64,000 bases of DNA from an uncultured Coprococcus sp. (GTDB lineage Bacteria; Bacillota; Clostridia; Lachnospirales; Lachnospiraceae), in NCBI GenBank assembly GCA_900548215.1, contig URJI01000001.1, forward strand, positions 1 through 64,000. Direction: 5' to 3'. Shown here piece by piece: positions 36,699 to 46,201 of this stretch (position 1 is the first letter of the stretch; every line of letters begins with the position of its first letter). A program made the translations under genes and the position numbers. The notes below the pieces were generated by a model. That model saw nothing but the letters and a program-made list of their open reading frames with translations, ran no database searches and was not told where the DNA came from.

Positions 36699-36731
36699 TT
36701 GATAATATCACTCATCTAGGTATAATTACAA
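36699..36731. promoter_or_regulatory. Overlapping divergent promoters of leuC and the LysR gene
   Basis: Plus strand: TTGATA (36699-36704), 16 bases, TATAAT (36721-36726) for the LysR gene. Minus strand: TTGTAA (36726-36731), 18 bases, TATTAT (36702-36707) for leuC. Each -10 coincides with the other promoter's -35, so RNA polymerase cannot occupy both at once. A LysR-type protein binding here could both activate leuC and repress itself. I see no clean T-N11-A palindrome to name as its operator. Confidence 0.6.
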
Positions 36732-36770
36732 TATATAAAAAGAATAGCTATTATAACCTGGAGGAATGTT

Positions 36771-37868
36771 ATGATCGGTAATCTGAACAATTACGTTATA
36801 TTTCATACAGTTGCCAAAGCCGGCAACATCAGCAAGGCTGCAAACCAGCTCTACATCAGCCAGCCTGCTATCAGCAAATCAATATCCAAGCTTGAGGCAG
36901 AGCTTGGCACTGCCCTCTTTTCCAGAAGCTCAAGGGGCGTGGTGCTGACCGAGGAGGGACAGGTGCTCTACGAGTATGTGGAGAGGGCTTTCGATTCACT
37001 GAACATGGGCGAGGAAAATCTGAAGAATTACAAGGAGCTCGGCATCGGTCACATAAGGATCGGTGTGAGTACTTCCCTGTGCAAGCACATACTTCTGGAC
37101 TACCTGAAGGACTTCATAAGAGAAAATCCAAATATCAAGTTCAGCATCGACTGCCACTCAACGATCAACACTATCAAACTGCTCCGAAACGAGGATATCG
37201 ATATAGGTCTCATCTGCAACACCGAACTTCCAAAGGGGATAGTCTATTCTCCTGTCAGGGAGATCCACGACGTATTTGTGGCAAGTCCAGAATATCTGGA
37301 CAATTTCTATGAGCGTGCAAATGACAAGGCTCACTATAGTTTCGCTGATGATCTTCCAAACAATATCAAAGGCAACTTCATCCCTCTGCTAAGCTCAGGC
37401 CTAACCTCTGCCACAGGCAAGGATGCTCCAGTTCCGAATCATGATGAAAAAAGCAGAGACACCAAACGTTCATCCGGCACCTCTGCTTCTAACACTATTT
37501 TTAATTCAATTAACACCGATATCTCCAATATATCAACCGTTGACATCCTTGAGAATTCCAATCTCATGGTTCTCGAAGAGGCCAATGTAACCCGTACCCA
37601 TGTGGACGAATATCTCCGCTCCCAGGGCATCAGCTGCAGCCAGGTCCTGGAGATCAACAACATGGATCTCCTCATCGACTTCGCCGCCATCGGTATGGGC
37701 GTTGCCAGCGTAGTCCGCGAATTCGCCCAGGAACAGCTGGACTCAGGTGTCATCACCGAGCTTCCGCTTGACACTCCTATTCCAAGCAGAACTGTCGGGT
37801 TCGCTTACTCCGGGGTGAAGAATCAGAGCACGGCTATGAGGAAGTTTATGGAGTGGGTGGGGGTGTGA
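36771..37868 (+). CDS. LysR-family transcriptional regulator with an unusual insertion
   Basis: A 365-residue regulator. The N-terminal winged HTH is canonical (FHTVAKAGNISKAANQLYISQPAISKSISKLEAELG, LFSRSSRGVVLTEEG). The effector-binding domain follows (GHIRIGVSTSLCKHILLDYL, DIGLICNTELPKGIVYSPV). LysR proteins are usually about 290-310 residues. Here some 55-60 extra polar residues (about 207-262: Ser/Thr/Asp/Asn/Lys-rich, with NHDEKSRDTKRSSGTSASN) interrupt the second effector subdomain before LMVLEEANVTRTHVDEYL. GGAGG precedes the ATG. Divergence from leuC suggests control of leucine/BCAA synthesis, inferred from position alone. The gene looks richer in GC than its neighbours. Confidence 0.9.
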   Translation: MIGNLNNYVIFHTVAKAGNISKAANQLYISQPAISKSISKLEAELGTALFSRSSRGVVLTEEGQVLYEYVERAFDSLNMGEENLKNYKELGIGHIRIGVSTSLCKHILLDYLKDFIRENPNIKFSIDCHSTINTIKLLRNEDIDIGLICNTELPKGIVYSPVREIHDVFVASPEYLDNFYERANDKAHYSFADDLPNNIKGNFIPLLSSGLTSATGKDAPVPNHDEKSRDTKRSSGTSASNTIFNSINTDISNISTVDILENSNLMVLEEANVTRTHVDEYLRSQGISCSQVLEINNMDLLIDFAAIGMGVASVVREFAQEQLDSGVITELPLDTPIPSRTVGFAYSGVKNQSTAMRKFMEWVGV

Positions 37869-37879
37869 TCAATTATCAA

Positions 37880-38119
37880 TTACATACTCTTGCATTTGAT
37901 AAGCACGTTCTTGCCATCAAATGCAAATCCATAATGATATATCTGTGTTGTCGTTATGTTTTCTGACATCAGTTCGGCATCATACCAGGCTTTTACCTTT
38001 TCCTTCATGTCTGAAAGACCTGCCAAATCAAGTGCACTAAATACCTCCTGCTCTGTAAATCCAAAGCAGTCTGCATACTCTCCATCCATGAGGAAGACAG
38101 CTCTCACGAACTTTCCCAT
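37880..38119 (-). pseudogene. Remnant of a predicted AAA-ATPase/PD-(D/E)XK family protein (DUF1703-type)
   Basis: A 79-codon frame whose first half, with CFGFTEQEVFSALDLAGLSDMKEKVKAWYD, resembles the central helical part of the AAA-ATPase-like/DUF1703 nuclease-superfamily proteins common in gut Clostridia. Its last residues, YHYGFAFDGKNVLIKCK, resemble the extreme C-terminus of the same family. The several hundred residues that normally lie between and before these are missing, so I read it as an internally deleted relic; the frame itself is open. Only a weak AAGAAAG site precedes the ATG. It could still be translated, but no known function fits the fragment. Confidence 0.55.
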
Positions 38120-38311
38120 ACTTTCTTATCATTTTCTTTGAACGTCATATCAAACGTTCCAAAAGCTTTGTTCCAATTCTATCATCTACCCTGTCAAATG
38201 ACAACCGGCGTGATCGCAAAGTCTCCTTGAAATCAGTTACCACCTTCGATATTGTTTTTTCTTGTTTTTTCTTCATTGTAGCAGGGAATTAATACAGCTA
38301 ATTTATCCATT

Positions 38312-39421
38312 TTATACCTTACAATCTAATATAACATTGCATATTCTATCAACATCGTCTAACCTCAGATCTGCATAGAGCGGCAATGTCAAAACTCTGT
38401 TTGCAACACTCCTTGCGATAGGAGTTTCATCCACATTATACTTATTATGAAAACATGCAAATGTATTTGTAAGCGGATAAAAATACTTTCTTGCGCATAT
38501 ATCATTATCCGCAAGTCTGTCAAACACCTCATTTCTGCTCGCCCCAAATGTTCTCTCATCAAACAGAACCGGAAAATATGAATAGTTATATGTCACATCC
38601 GGCTGTCTGCTGTTTAACTGTAAGCCTTTGACTTCCGCAAGTCTTTCCATATATCTGTCGTAAACAACTTTTCTCTTGCCAATCTCCGAATCAATATGTC
38701 TCAGATTACATATTCCCATAGCTGCGCAGAATTCGTTCATCTTTGCATTTGCACCGACAGCATCCACGTCCTCAGGACCATGTATACCGAAATTTTTAAG
38801 TTCATATAGTCTTGCACCGAGCTCTTTGTCACGGTAACACACCGCCCCACCCTCTATTGTATTGAACACCTTCGTCGCATGAAAACTAAAGCATGAGGCA
38901 TCACCAAAACTACCAACGCTCTCACCTTTATATGTCTCACCGAATGCATGGGCAGCATCATATATCACTTTCAGCTCATACTTGTGCGCAATCCTCTGTA
39001 TCTCATCTATATCACATATATTGCCATATACATGAACTGGCATTATCGCACATGTCCTGTCAGTTATAAGATCTTCTATCTTGGTGGCATCCATCGTATA
39101 CGTAACAGGGTCTATATCACAAAAAACCGGCTCAAGGCCATTTCTGACTATCGCATGGGTTGTAGATGCAAATGTAAAAGGAGTCGTTATCACCTCCCCC
39201 TGCAGATTCATGGCCTGAAGTGTCATCTCAAGTGCCATGTGTCCGTTTACAAGGAGTTCAACGTTGTCAACGTTCAGATACTTTTTCAATGCATTTTGCA
39301 ACTCAATATGTTTTTGTCCCATATTTGTAATCCAATGTGTATCCCACAGTGATCGTATCTCCTGCACATATTCATCCATGCCCGGCATGGATGAACGGGT
39401 GACTAATATTTTCTTATTCAT
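38312..39421 (-). CDS. DegT/DnrJ/EryC1/StrS family sugar aminotransferase
   Basis: A 369-residue PLP enzyme of the type that aminates keto-sugars for surface glycans. Motifs: SSMPGMDEYVQEIRSLWDTHWITNMG, TPFTFASTTHAI, VYDAAHAFGETY-type Asp-His region (VIYDAAHAFGE), and the PLP lysine in SFHATKVFNTIEGG. I prefer the ATG at 39419-39421 because homologues begin MNKKILVTRSS; an ATG at 39442, adjoining the upstream stop, would add seven residues. Neither has a strong ribosome site, suggesting translational coupling. It is the last gene of the glycan cluster and follows a Gfo/Idh oxidoreductase that may prepare its keto substrate. Confidence 0.88.
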   Translation of the reverse strand: MNKKILVTRSSMPGMDEYVQEIRSLWDTHWITNMGQKHIELQNALKKYLNVDNVELLVNGHMALEMTLQAMNLQGEVITTPFTFASTTHAIVRNGLEPVFCDIDPVTYTMDATKIEDLITDRTCAIMPVHVYGNICDIDEIQRIAHKYELKVIYDAAHAFGETYKGESVGSFGDASCFSFHATKVFNTIEGGAVCYRDKELGARLYELKNFGIHGPEDVDAVGANAKMNEFCAAMGICNLRHIDSEIGKRKVVYDRYMERLAEVKGLQLNSRQPDVTYNYSYFPVLFDERTFGASRNEVFDRLADNDICARKYFYPLTNTFACFHNKYNVDETPIARSVANRVLTLPLYADLRLDDVDRICNVILDCKV

Positions 39422-39442
39422 ATTTTCTCTTTTCTTTCGCAT

Positions 39443-40624
39443 TTATGGTTTTACTGCAACTCCAAGTTCTGCCGATTTATACGCCGCATATATGATCTTT
39501 GCTGTATCATAAGCCAGATCAAATGAGGATTTCGGTTCCCTATCATAATATATCGACTCTATAAAGTCTCTCATCTCATCAGTATATCCCCTTATAATCT
39601 CATCCTCCAAAAAAGGCTTATTCCAACCCGTCTTTGATGGCAGCATCTCCGAAATATATACATCATCCAGTCTATCTTCATCAAGGAAATATGTTTCCAT
39701 CATATCTGACATAGTCATCTTACAGTTTATAACCGCATCATTACAATACAATTCTACATAATTCTTAGAACCACCTAAAAGCATATCATTAGCCATAATA
39801 ACAGCCCTCGTGTTATCACTAAACGTAATAATAACTGTTGCACAATCCTCAACATCAATAGGAGTTGCCGCTATATGTCTGTGTTCATATTCAGTAAGCT
39901 GCGGTGTAATACGCCCCATGTCTGCAAAAACTGTTTTTACACAAATATCTTTTCCATATGTTTCTGCCTCCACTTTTTTCAACCATAATATTGCCGAAAG
40001 TGGATGTGCGCCTGTTCGTATAAATGTTCCACCACCCGTTTTAGACCATTCTCCTGCAACAGGAGAACTTGATCCCTTTAATGATTCCTCACCTTTTGCA
40101 AATAGTATTTTAGATTTCTTCTTTCTTATTATCTCAGCAGCTTTAACTATAGCCGGTGCATATACAAAGTTCTCTGCATACATAAACTTCTTACCAGATT
40201 TATTGACCAGATCACGGAGTCTATCTAACGACTTTAACAATTCTTCATACATATGTGCTTTAGAAACATTGTCGCCTATTGGTTCTTTATCGCCTGCTTT
40301 ACCAAAATAACCGCTTAAGGGCTTTTCACATATAACATGTTTTCCAGATTTTAATACCGCTGTGATCATATCATCATGAACATATGGCGGCGTACATATA
40401 TCTATAACATCTATCTCCGGATCATCCAGTAAGTCTTCCAGCTCAAGACTGGTATTCAAAAATCCATACCGTTTTTTGTATAACTCTAATCTTTCCTGTC
40501 GTCTTCCAACAATACACTTGTAACACAACGGCACCTCCGTGTAACGCTGAAGAGCATTCATATGTAACTCTGTTGCTCTTCCTGTTCCTACCATTCCAAT
40601 ACATATTTCCCCTTTTTCATTCAT
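39443..40624 (-). CDS. Gfo/Idh/MocA family oxidoreductase
   Basis: A 393-residue NAD(P)-dependent sugar oxidoreductase. The N-terminal Rossmann fold reads IGMVGTGRATELHMNALQRY; the family motif with the catalytic Lys is GKHVICEKPLSGYFG. A long insertion follows that motif (KAGDKEPIGDNVSKAHMYEELL). The C-terminal domain ends FDLAYDTAKIIYAAYKSAELG. GGAGG lies 9 bases before the ATG. It lies directly next to the DegT aminotransferase, a common pairing for making amino sugars, and 15 bases after the ATP-grasp gene. The exact sugar is not evident. Confidence 0.85.
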   Translation of the reverse strand: MNEKGEICIGMVGTGRATELHMNALQRYTEVPLCYKCIVGRRQERLELYKKRYGFLNTSLELEDLLDDPEIDVIDICTPPYVHDDMITAVLKSGKHVICEKPLSGYFGKAGDKEPIGDNVSKAHMYEELLKSLDRLRDLVNKSGKKFMYAENFVYAPAIVKAAEIIRKKKSKILFAKGEESLKGSSSPVAGEWSKTGGGTFIRTGAHPLSAILWLKKVEAETYGKDICVKTVFADMGRITPQLTEYEHRHIAATPIDVEDCATVIITFSDNTRAVIMANDMLLGGSKNYVELYCNDAVINCKMTMSDMMETYFLDEDRLDDVYISEMLPSKTGWNKPFLEDEIIRGYTDEMRDFIESIYYDREPKSSFDLAYDTAKIIYAAYKSAELGVAVKP

Positions 40625-40639
40625 CCCTTATCCTCCATA

Positions 40640-41815
40640 TTAGCTGTATTTAACTTTTATCAGATTACAAATTTGCGGCAAATAAAATTGTCTTTCACTT
40701 TCGGTATCAAAATAAAATTGAATAAGCGCCATTTTGTCATACATATAGTCTTCTATTTCATACCCCTTCGAATGCCACTCATCAATCTGTATTACATACT
40801 TTCTTATCAGGGGATCTATATCCATGCCATCATAGCGACCATTATGATCTGCCATAAGCGCATAATATCCATAATATTTCTGAGGGTGTACAGCACATGG
40901 CATTCCTTTCACAGATTCGCCTAACTCAGCACGGCATATCCATTCTCTCCAATCTATGCCAATTGAATTAGCTATTACTGATGTCGTATGATTTCCCGGA
41001 AATCTTCTCATCATCTCTACAATCCACGGTCCATCTGCCCCCATAATATACTGTATATCCATCTGTCCGTCTACCAAATGAAGTATCTTTGCTATTCTAT
41101 TTATCTCCGGTATTAAAGCTTCTGTTGCAGTCTCCCAATTATCTGCAGGGAATATGCCATAACTTGTCATATATTTGTTTTTATATGAATAATCATTTGC
41201 CGTACCATATGACCTGACCCTCTCATCAACAATAAAAACATGCAGTGAGTGAAGTGATCCTTCTATATACGGCTCTATCACGATTTTTTTGTCCCTGGAT
41301 ACTTCAAATGCACTATCTACAGCAGCTATCATCTCGCCTATATCATGTGCCACGCTTACCCCTTTTCCTCCTGCCATATCGCTGGGTTTTATAATAACCG
41401 GGAATCCATTATCTGAGTATTTATATGCAGTTTCTTTTGAGTCAAACCACCTGGCCAAAGGTGTCTTTACCCTATTCTCCAACGCAAATTTTTTAAACTT
41501 ATCCTTTCTATGAATAATCTCTGTTGTCTCAAATGAATCATGTCCCTTCAAACCCAGATGTTCACATATATATGCAGCTGTCAGAACACAGTTATCCGAG
41601 CAACCGCTCATAACTGCATCTACTTCTATATCTTTCGCCATCTGAGTTATTCCTTCAAAGTCAGAATAGTCAAATGGTATATATTGATCCCCATATTTAT
41701 GTCCTACCTGTTCCGGAGCGTTTCCCGTTGTAACAACATAATATCCCAACATCTTCGCCTGCAAAATAAAGGGAATTTCAGTTTCTTTTGCCGTTAGCAT
41801 TAACACTTTTTTCAT
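40640..41815 (-). CDS. ATP-grasp family carboxylate-amine/thiol ligase
   Basis: A 391-residue ATP-grasp enzyme. It has an N-terminal pre-ATP-grasp fold (MKKVLMLTAKETEIPFILQAKMLG), the phosphate loop KPSDMAGGKGVSVAHD, and the Mg/ATP-binding ends DGQMDIQYIMGADGPWIVEMMRRFPGNH. Similar proteins in polysaccharide loci attach amino acids or other carboxylates to sugars; the substrate here is unknown. The ATG at 41813-41815 has a GGGTG stretch upstream; a GTG four codons earlier overlaps the fkbM stop region. Cluster gene between FkbM and the oxidoreductase. Confidence 0.85.
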   Translation of the reverse strand: MKKVLMLTAKETEIPFILQAKMLGYYVVTTGNAPEQVGHKYGDQYIPFDYSDFEGITQMAKDIEVDAVMSGCSDNCVLTAAYICEHLGLKGHDSFETTEIIHRKDKFKKFALENRVKTPLARWFDSKETAYKYSDNGFPVIIKPSDMAGGKGVSVAHDIGEMIAAVDSAFEVSRDKKIVIEPYIEGSLHSLHVFIVDERVRSYGTANDYSYKNKYMTSYGIFPADNWETATEALIPEINRIAKILHLVDGQMDIQYIMGADGPWIVEMMRRFPGNHTTSVIANSIGIDWREWICRAELGESVKGMPCAVHPQKYYGYYALMADHNGRYDGMDIDPLIRKYVIQIDEWHSKGYEIEDYMYDKMALIQFYFDTESERQFYLPQICNLIKVKYS

Positions 41816-41826
41816 CTTTTCACCCA

Positions 41827-42930
41827 CTATCCTTCAACTGCATATAATACAAGTTCCTGACTCCACCGCTTATAAGCTCTAAGGTATAATTTATAATTAG
41901 AATTAAGCTTATGAATATATTGTGGGATTGTTATCAAATCGTCTCTTTTATGATAAACACATACTGCAAGCGCAGGATGATTATTTTCTATAACCATCTT
42001 TCCTCCCTGTAACGCCATGAGTTCACTTCCTTCAATGTCCATCTTAATAAAATCTACTTTTTCATTCCTGTGCAGATCATCAATACTATCAACATCAACA
42101 GCCACACTTCCACCGTCATCAAAACAACTTGAGGTCGTATCACCAGTATAAAACATCAGTGTAGTCTTTTTCTTCCAAATCCCCTTGTTTATACATTTTG
42201 AACTAACCGTTTTATATTTGCTCATATTTTCGACCATTCGGTCATAATTATTTTTATCTGGTTCATATAATGTAACTTTTCCAGAAAAGTCGTTTCCTGT
42301 AATTTCTTTATAATTTTCTGCAAATGAAATATAGCTGTCACCATCATATGCCCCACAATCTATCCACGAAGTGACACCTCCTATATCGATAAGATTCTCT
42401 GCAAAATACTGATTTTCTTCCCATATTTTAGCCAAATAATCATATTTCCCACTTATCTTAGAATTTATATACGCCTCTAAACAGTCCCTCGATTTTTCAT
42501 CACTCAGAAGATTATATGTTTCTATAAATGCTGCTTTATTATTATCATAATATTCACGTGTAAATAATTCTTCTCCATCCAGCGTCCACAGAGACATAAT
42601 ATCCTCATCTATCACATTTGCATATTTCTCTATTTTTCTTTTTTTTATTTCACTATATCCACGAATCGATAATATCACCAAAGGCTTGTCTGTTTCATCA
42701 TTCAATTTGCTTGTATCCATAACGGGTTTGCCGAATTTATATATTTCACCATCATCAGGACAATTATCAATAACAAACCCAGTAATATACGCAAACACAC
42801 CTAGTTTCTTTAGTCCGTTTACTAATATTCCAGCGCCTGAACCAGCCCCAAGAATATATATGTTTTTACCCTGTAAACGTGCACATTCTATTTTTTTAAA
42901 GAAAATATTACTAGTCTCTTTTATATTCAT
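41827..42930 (-). CDS. FkbM-family methyltransferase
   Basis: A 367-residue protein. The N-terminal 110 residues form a Rossmann-like module with NIYILGAGSGAGILVNGLKKLG, suggestive of nucleotide or SAM-independent binding. The C-terminal half is an FkbM methyltransferase: WIDCGAYDGDSYISF, VTLYEPDKNNYDRM and the hallmark VDFIKMDIEGSELMALQGG. Such enzymes O-methylate sugars in surface glycans. I take the ATG at 42928-42930, which has GGGGAT 8 bases upstream; an ATG nine codons earlier overlaps the WbqC gene and has no site. Bases become markedly AT-rich from here rightward. Confidence 0.85.
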   Translation of the reverse strand: MNIKETSNIFFKKIECARLQGKNIYILGAGSGAGILVNGLKKLGVFAYITGFVIDNCPDDGEIYKFGKPVMDTSKLNDETDKPLVILSIRGYSEIKKRKIEKYANVIDEDIMSLWTLDGEELFTREYYDNNKAAFIETYNLLSDEKSRDCLEAYINSKISGKYDYLAKIWEENQYFAENLIDIGGVTSWIDCGAYDGDSYISFAENYKEITGNDFSGKVTLYEPDKNNYDRMVENMSKYKTVSSKCINKGIWKKKTTLMFYTGDTTSSCFDDGGSVAVDVDSIDDLHRNEKVDFIKMDIEGSELMALQGGKMVIENNHPALAVCVYHKRDDLITIPQYIHKLNSNYKLYLRAYKRWSQELVLYAVEG

Positions 42931-42949
42931 TTTTCTATCCCCATAATTA

Positions 42950-43660
42950 TTATCCATTAATTAATTCGAATTCATCTAACATTTTTTTTACATCATTTTT
43001 TGAATTAAACATCAAAATATCTATTATTGATAAATTTGGTTGGAATTCCCCATCAAATTGTTTATATTTTATCTCTTTGGTTTTCACAAAGCACAGTTTC
43101 ACTCCACGCTTAAAAAATTCTCTCCCATCATATAATGTTTGACCTCCAACTGCATTATAATATTCATTTGCCCCAAGCACTTTACAAATATTTAATATCT
43201 TATTTTGTCCTTTCAGAGAATTATCTTTATCAAGTGATGAAGACCTTATTATTTCTGTTGTAATATCAAGATATTTAGTAATCTCAAAAAATGATTTTTC
43301 TATCAAGTCTACAATTGCTATATCTCCACAATTTATAATTCTATCAATCATTGGAAAAATATCCTCAAAATATTTAGCTCGTCTATATGCAAGTTCAATA
43401 GTCCTCAACCTTTTTTCTATAATTTCATCAGACAGACAACAATCCACATCCTTTATTAACTTATTTTGACTGACCCCCTGAATTGGAATATTGAAATACC
43501 TCGGTTCACCATCTATCAGTATTCTGTTTCTGTTTATCCACCCTCTTTTTATATAATTTACATCATCATAAATTACATATGTATCCACTGCATTCATCAA
43601 TTGCCAATATCCTATATATGGCATAAAGTATGGCTGCATTATCCCTACTTTTTTTCCCAT
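42950..43660 (-). CDS. WbqC family protein
   Basis: A 236-residue WbqC-like protein, a family found in O-antigen and capsule loci and thought to act in nucleotide-sugar N-modification. The typical start KVGIMQPYFMPYIGYWQLMNAVD is followed by YVIYDDVNYIKRGWINRNRI and the C-terminal FQPNLSIIDILMFN. The ATG at 43658-43660 follows AAAGGGACG; an ATG six codons upstream lacks spacing. This is among the most AT-rich stretches of the window, consistent with lateral acquisition. It lies 19 bases before the FkbM start. Confidence 0.85.
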   Translation of the reverse strand: MGKKVGIMQPYFMPYIGYWQLMNAVDTYVIYDDVNYIKRGWINRNRILIDGEPRYFNIPIQGVSQNKLIKDVDCCLSDEIIEKRLRTIELAYRRAKYFEDIFPMIDRIINCGDIAIVDLIEKSFFEITKYLDITTEIIRSSSLDKDNSLKGQNKILNICKVLGANEYYNAVGGQTLYDGREFFKRGVKLCFVKTKEIKYKQFDGEFQPNLSIIDILMFNSKNDVKKMLDEFELING

Positions 43661-43711
43661 CTTCGTCCCTTTCTTCATAGCAAATGATCGATCATATTTT
43701 GAAAGTACAAA

Positions 43712-45157
43712 TTATTTTTTTACCAACGACTTATATTTACTGATTATGTATTTAAACTCGTCGAATTTTAATATATAAGAACCAACCACATAAACTGTCA
43801 TTCCAGTCATGATCTGGACTACTACTTTAACTAACTGAGGAATTGGAAAAAATCCAACACAATAAACAACTATCCCCATCACAGATGACAAAAGCAACGT
43901 TGGTAATATATCCTTTAACTGATCAATATAGCCATAATTTAAAAATTTTTTATTTGGCATTGAATTAACTATTTGTGAAATTATACATTCCAGCAGCACG
44001 CCATAAGCAATGGCCTTGACACTAATTCCAATAGTTGACACAAGTAGTATTATTCCTATACCTTTTTTTATCACTTCTAATTTTAAAAAGGTATCACTTC
44101 TTCCCATAGCCTTAATAGCATTCAAGTTAGCTGTATGTATAGGCCAAAGCATATATGATACACATAATATTCTAATAAATGGTACACAAGGCAGCCATTT
44201 ATCCGTCAGCACAAGACTAACCAGCGATTCCGCACAACATGCAAACCCAACCATCAAAGGTGTCACTATATATACACTTATTTTGATCGCTCTGCGGGTC
44301 AGCAAACGGACTTCTTCTGCCTTGTCCTGGACTTTAGACAGCGTAGGCAATAAAACGCTATCTATAGATACATTGATATTTGTCGCTACCACCTTAGGCA
44401 ATTTATCACCTTGATCAAAAAAAGCCAGATCCGATGACGTGTATATCTTCCCTATCATCAGGTTTCGCAAATTGTTATACACAGTGTCTAATAATGCCGA
44501 CACCAACAATTTCCATCCAAATCTCAGCAAGCTTTTTAATCTCTGAAAAGAAAACATAAATTTAGGTTTCCACTTCACTGTAAGCCAGAGAATCAATGTA
44601 TCAATGGCTGTATTGGATACCTGCTGAATTGCCAACGCCCATACTCCATATCCTTTGTACGCAAGGAAAATACCTATTATAGCCGATGCAACAGTTCCTC
44701 CTATAGTTGAAAAGAAAAAACGCTTAAATAACATATTGCGTGATACATAAGCCTGCTGTATTCCCTTCACGCCAGATATTATTATCGTTAAACTTATAAA
44801 TCTTATGATTGGTGTAAGTCCTTTATCATTATAAAAAGCTGCGATGTATGGCGATGCAATATACATGACTATATACAGAACTACACACATAAACATATTA
44901 AAAAAAAACACCGATGAAAAATCCAGATCATCAGCATCCTTTTTCTGGATCAGCGCGGTGCCCAGCCCACTGTCTACAAACACCTGTAATATAGTTGTAA
45001 ATACCATGACAAGAGCTATTGTTCCGTAATATTCCGGTGATAAAATTCTAGCCAGTATTATCGACACTACAAATGTAACTAGCTGTGCAGCTGTCCGCTC
45101 TGTAAAACGCCATATAAAATTTGCAGTCGTACTATTATTTTCTCTTTTATTTTTCAT
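43712..45157 (-). CDS. Polysaccharide flippase, MOP/Wzx-like (oligosaccharide translocase)
   Basis: A 481-residue protein with about 14 hydrophobic segments, the usual size of Wzx-type flippases that move lipid-linked oligosaccharide across the membrane. It opens with FIWRFTERTAAQLVTFVVSIILARILSPEYYG, typical of the MOP polysaccharide-exporter branch, and later shows the RFISLTIIISGVKGIQQAY and FGWKLLVSALLDTVYNN blocks of the teichuronic/O-antigen subgroup. The ribosome site is weak and the start is only 4 bases after the upstream glycosyltransferase stop, so coupling is likely. Strongly AT-rich. Confidence 0.88.
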   Translation of the reverse strand: MKNKRENNSTTANFIWRFTERTAAQLVTFVVSIILARILSPEYYGTIALVMVFTTILQVFVDSGLGTALIQKKDADDLDFSSVFFFNMFMCVVLYIVMYIASPYIAAFYNDKGLTPIIRFISLTIIISGVKGIQQAYVSRNMLFKRFFFSTIGGTVASAIIGIFLAYKGYGVWALAIQQVSNTAIDTLILWLTVKWKPKFMFSFQRLKSLLRFGWKLLVSALLDTVYNNLRNLMIGKIYTSSDLAFFDQGDKLPKVVATNINVSIDSVLLPTLSKVQDKAEEVRLLTRRAIKISVYIVTPLMVGFACCAESLVSLVLTDKWLPCVPFIRILCVSYMLWPIHTANLNAIKAMGRSDTFLKLEVIKKGIGIILLVSTIGISVKAIAYGVLLECIISQIVNSMPNKKFLNYGYIDQLKDILPTLLLSSVMGIVVYCVGFFPIPQLVKVVVQIMTGMTVYVVGSYILKFDEFKYIISKYKSLVKK

Positions 45158-45161
45158 CTAT

Positions 45162-46166
45162 CTATTTACCGTACTCTCTGAAACTTTTTTTAGATATACG
45201 CTGTACTAATATTACAAACCATGGGCAATAATCCATACAATAATTATATATTTTATCCTTAGCTGAACAAACTGTTTTAAAATACTGTTTTTGTTCATGT
45301 CTTGCCATTCTATAAGATCCCGTCTCCATCAAAAAATTATATCTTTCCTTGCTCACCACCATACTTATATCTTGACTATATTGATGCTCTGTATATTCAT
45401 CCACTCCTCGCAAAAGACTCATCACAATGTTTAGCTGATTCTCTTTATAAGCCGTATTCTTTTCTGTTCTGTCCGACCACGACCCTGCAATCATATATCT
45501 GTATGTAGACATTTTATCTGAAAGATACAACATCCCACCTTTTAACGCCCCATACATCTGAATAGAATAATCCAGACTACATTTTTTAAAAAAGTCAGGC
45601 TGCTCATCCAACAGACTTGCCCTCATAAGCAGCGAATTTGTTGCAACAAAACCTCCACCACCTCTGATTACTTCAGACATAGAAAATATGGTATTTTTCG
45701 CTGCAGGAACAATATCATTCATACGGATTTTTTTACTGCTGTTTAAAACATACGATGCATGTGCACATATATCTATGTCAACGTGTAATTCCAATTCATC
45801 ATATTGTTTTTGCAATTTATATGGATCATTCCAATAATCATCTCCCTCACAAAATGCAAAATATTTTCCTTTAACTCTTGGAAACTGATACCTCTGTATT
45901 ATATCCACTCCCATGGAATACTGATTTTTTGTCTGATAAACAGGTTTGATTATATCAGGGAACCTGTATTGAAAATCCCGTATAATATCAGCAGTTTTAT
46001 CAGTTGAGGCATCATCATGCACTAATACCTCTATTACAAATTCAGTTCTTTGTTCTAATATACTGTTAAGCGTCTTTGCAATGTATTTTTCATGATTATA
46101 TGTGTTGCATATGACGCTTACACCAATTTTTTCATCGTTAGTACTTTCTTTCATCTGGTTATCCAT
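45162..46166 (-). CDS. Glycosyltransferase family 2 protein
   Basis: A 334-residue GT-A fold glycosyltransferase. The nucleotide-binding strand is VSVICNTYNHEKYIAKTLNSIL, the first acidic motif VLVHDDASTDKT, and the DxD-like motif is in FAFCEGDDYWNDPYKLQ. These blocks are characteristic of GT2 enzymes transferring sugars from UDP or GDP donors. It lies directly upstream of the flippase gene, 35 bases after the next glycosyltransferase. Donor and acceptor cannot be assigned. Weak GAAAG ribosome site. Confidence 0.88.
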   Translation of the reverse strand: MDNQMKESTNDEKIGVSVICNTYNHEKYIAKTLNSILEQRTEFVIEVLVHDDASTDKTADIIRDFQYRFPDIIKPVYQTKNQYSMGVDIIQRYQFPRVKGKYFAFCEGDDYWNDPYKLQKQYDELELHVDIDICAHASYVLNSSKKIRMNDIVPAAKNTIFSMSEVIRGGGGFVATNSLLMRASLLDEQPDFFKKCSLDYSIQMYGALKGGMLYLSDKMSTYRYMIAGSWSDRTEKNTAYKENQLNIVMSLLRGVDEYTEHQYSQDISMVVSKERYNFLMETGSYRMARHEQKQYFKTVCSAKDKIYNYCMDYCPWFVILVQRISKKSFREYGK

Positions 46167-46201
46167 CTTTCATGTGTAAAATATTCGTATATCAATTGTT
46201 A

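Noticed and set aside
36600..36770. CodY box in the leuC control region.
   Set aside because: No 15-mer there comes within four mismatches of AATTTTCWGAAAATT by eye, so CodY control of leuC is not supported by a visible site.
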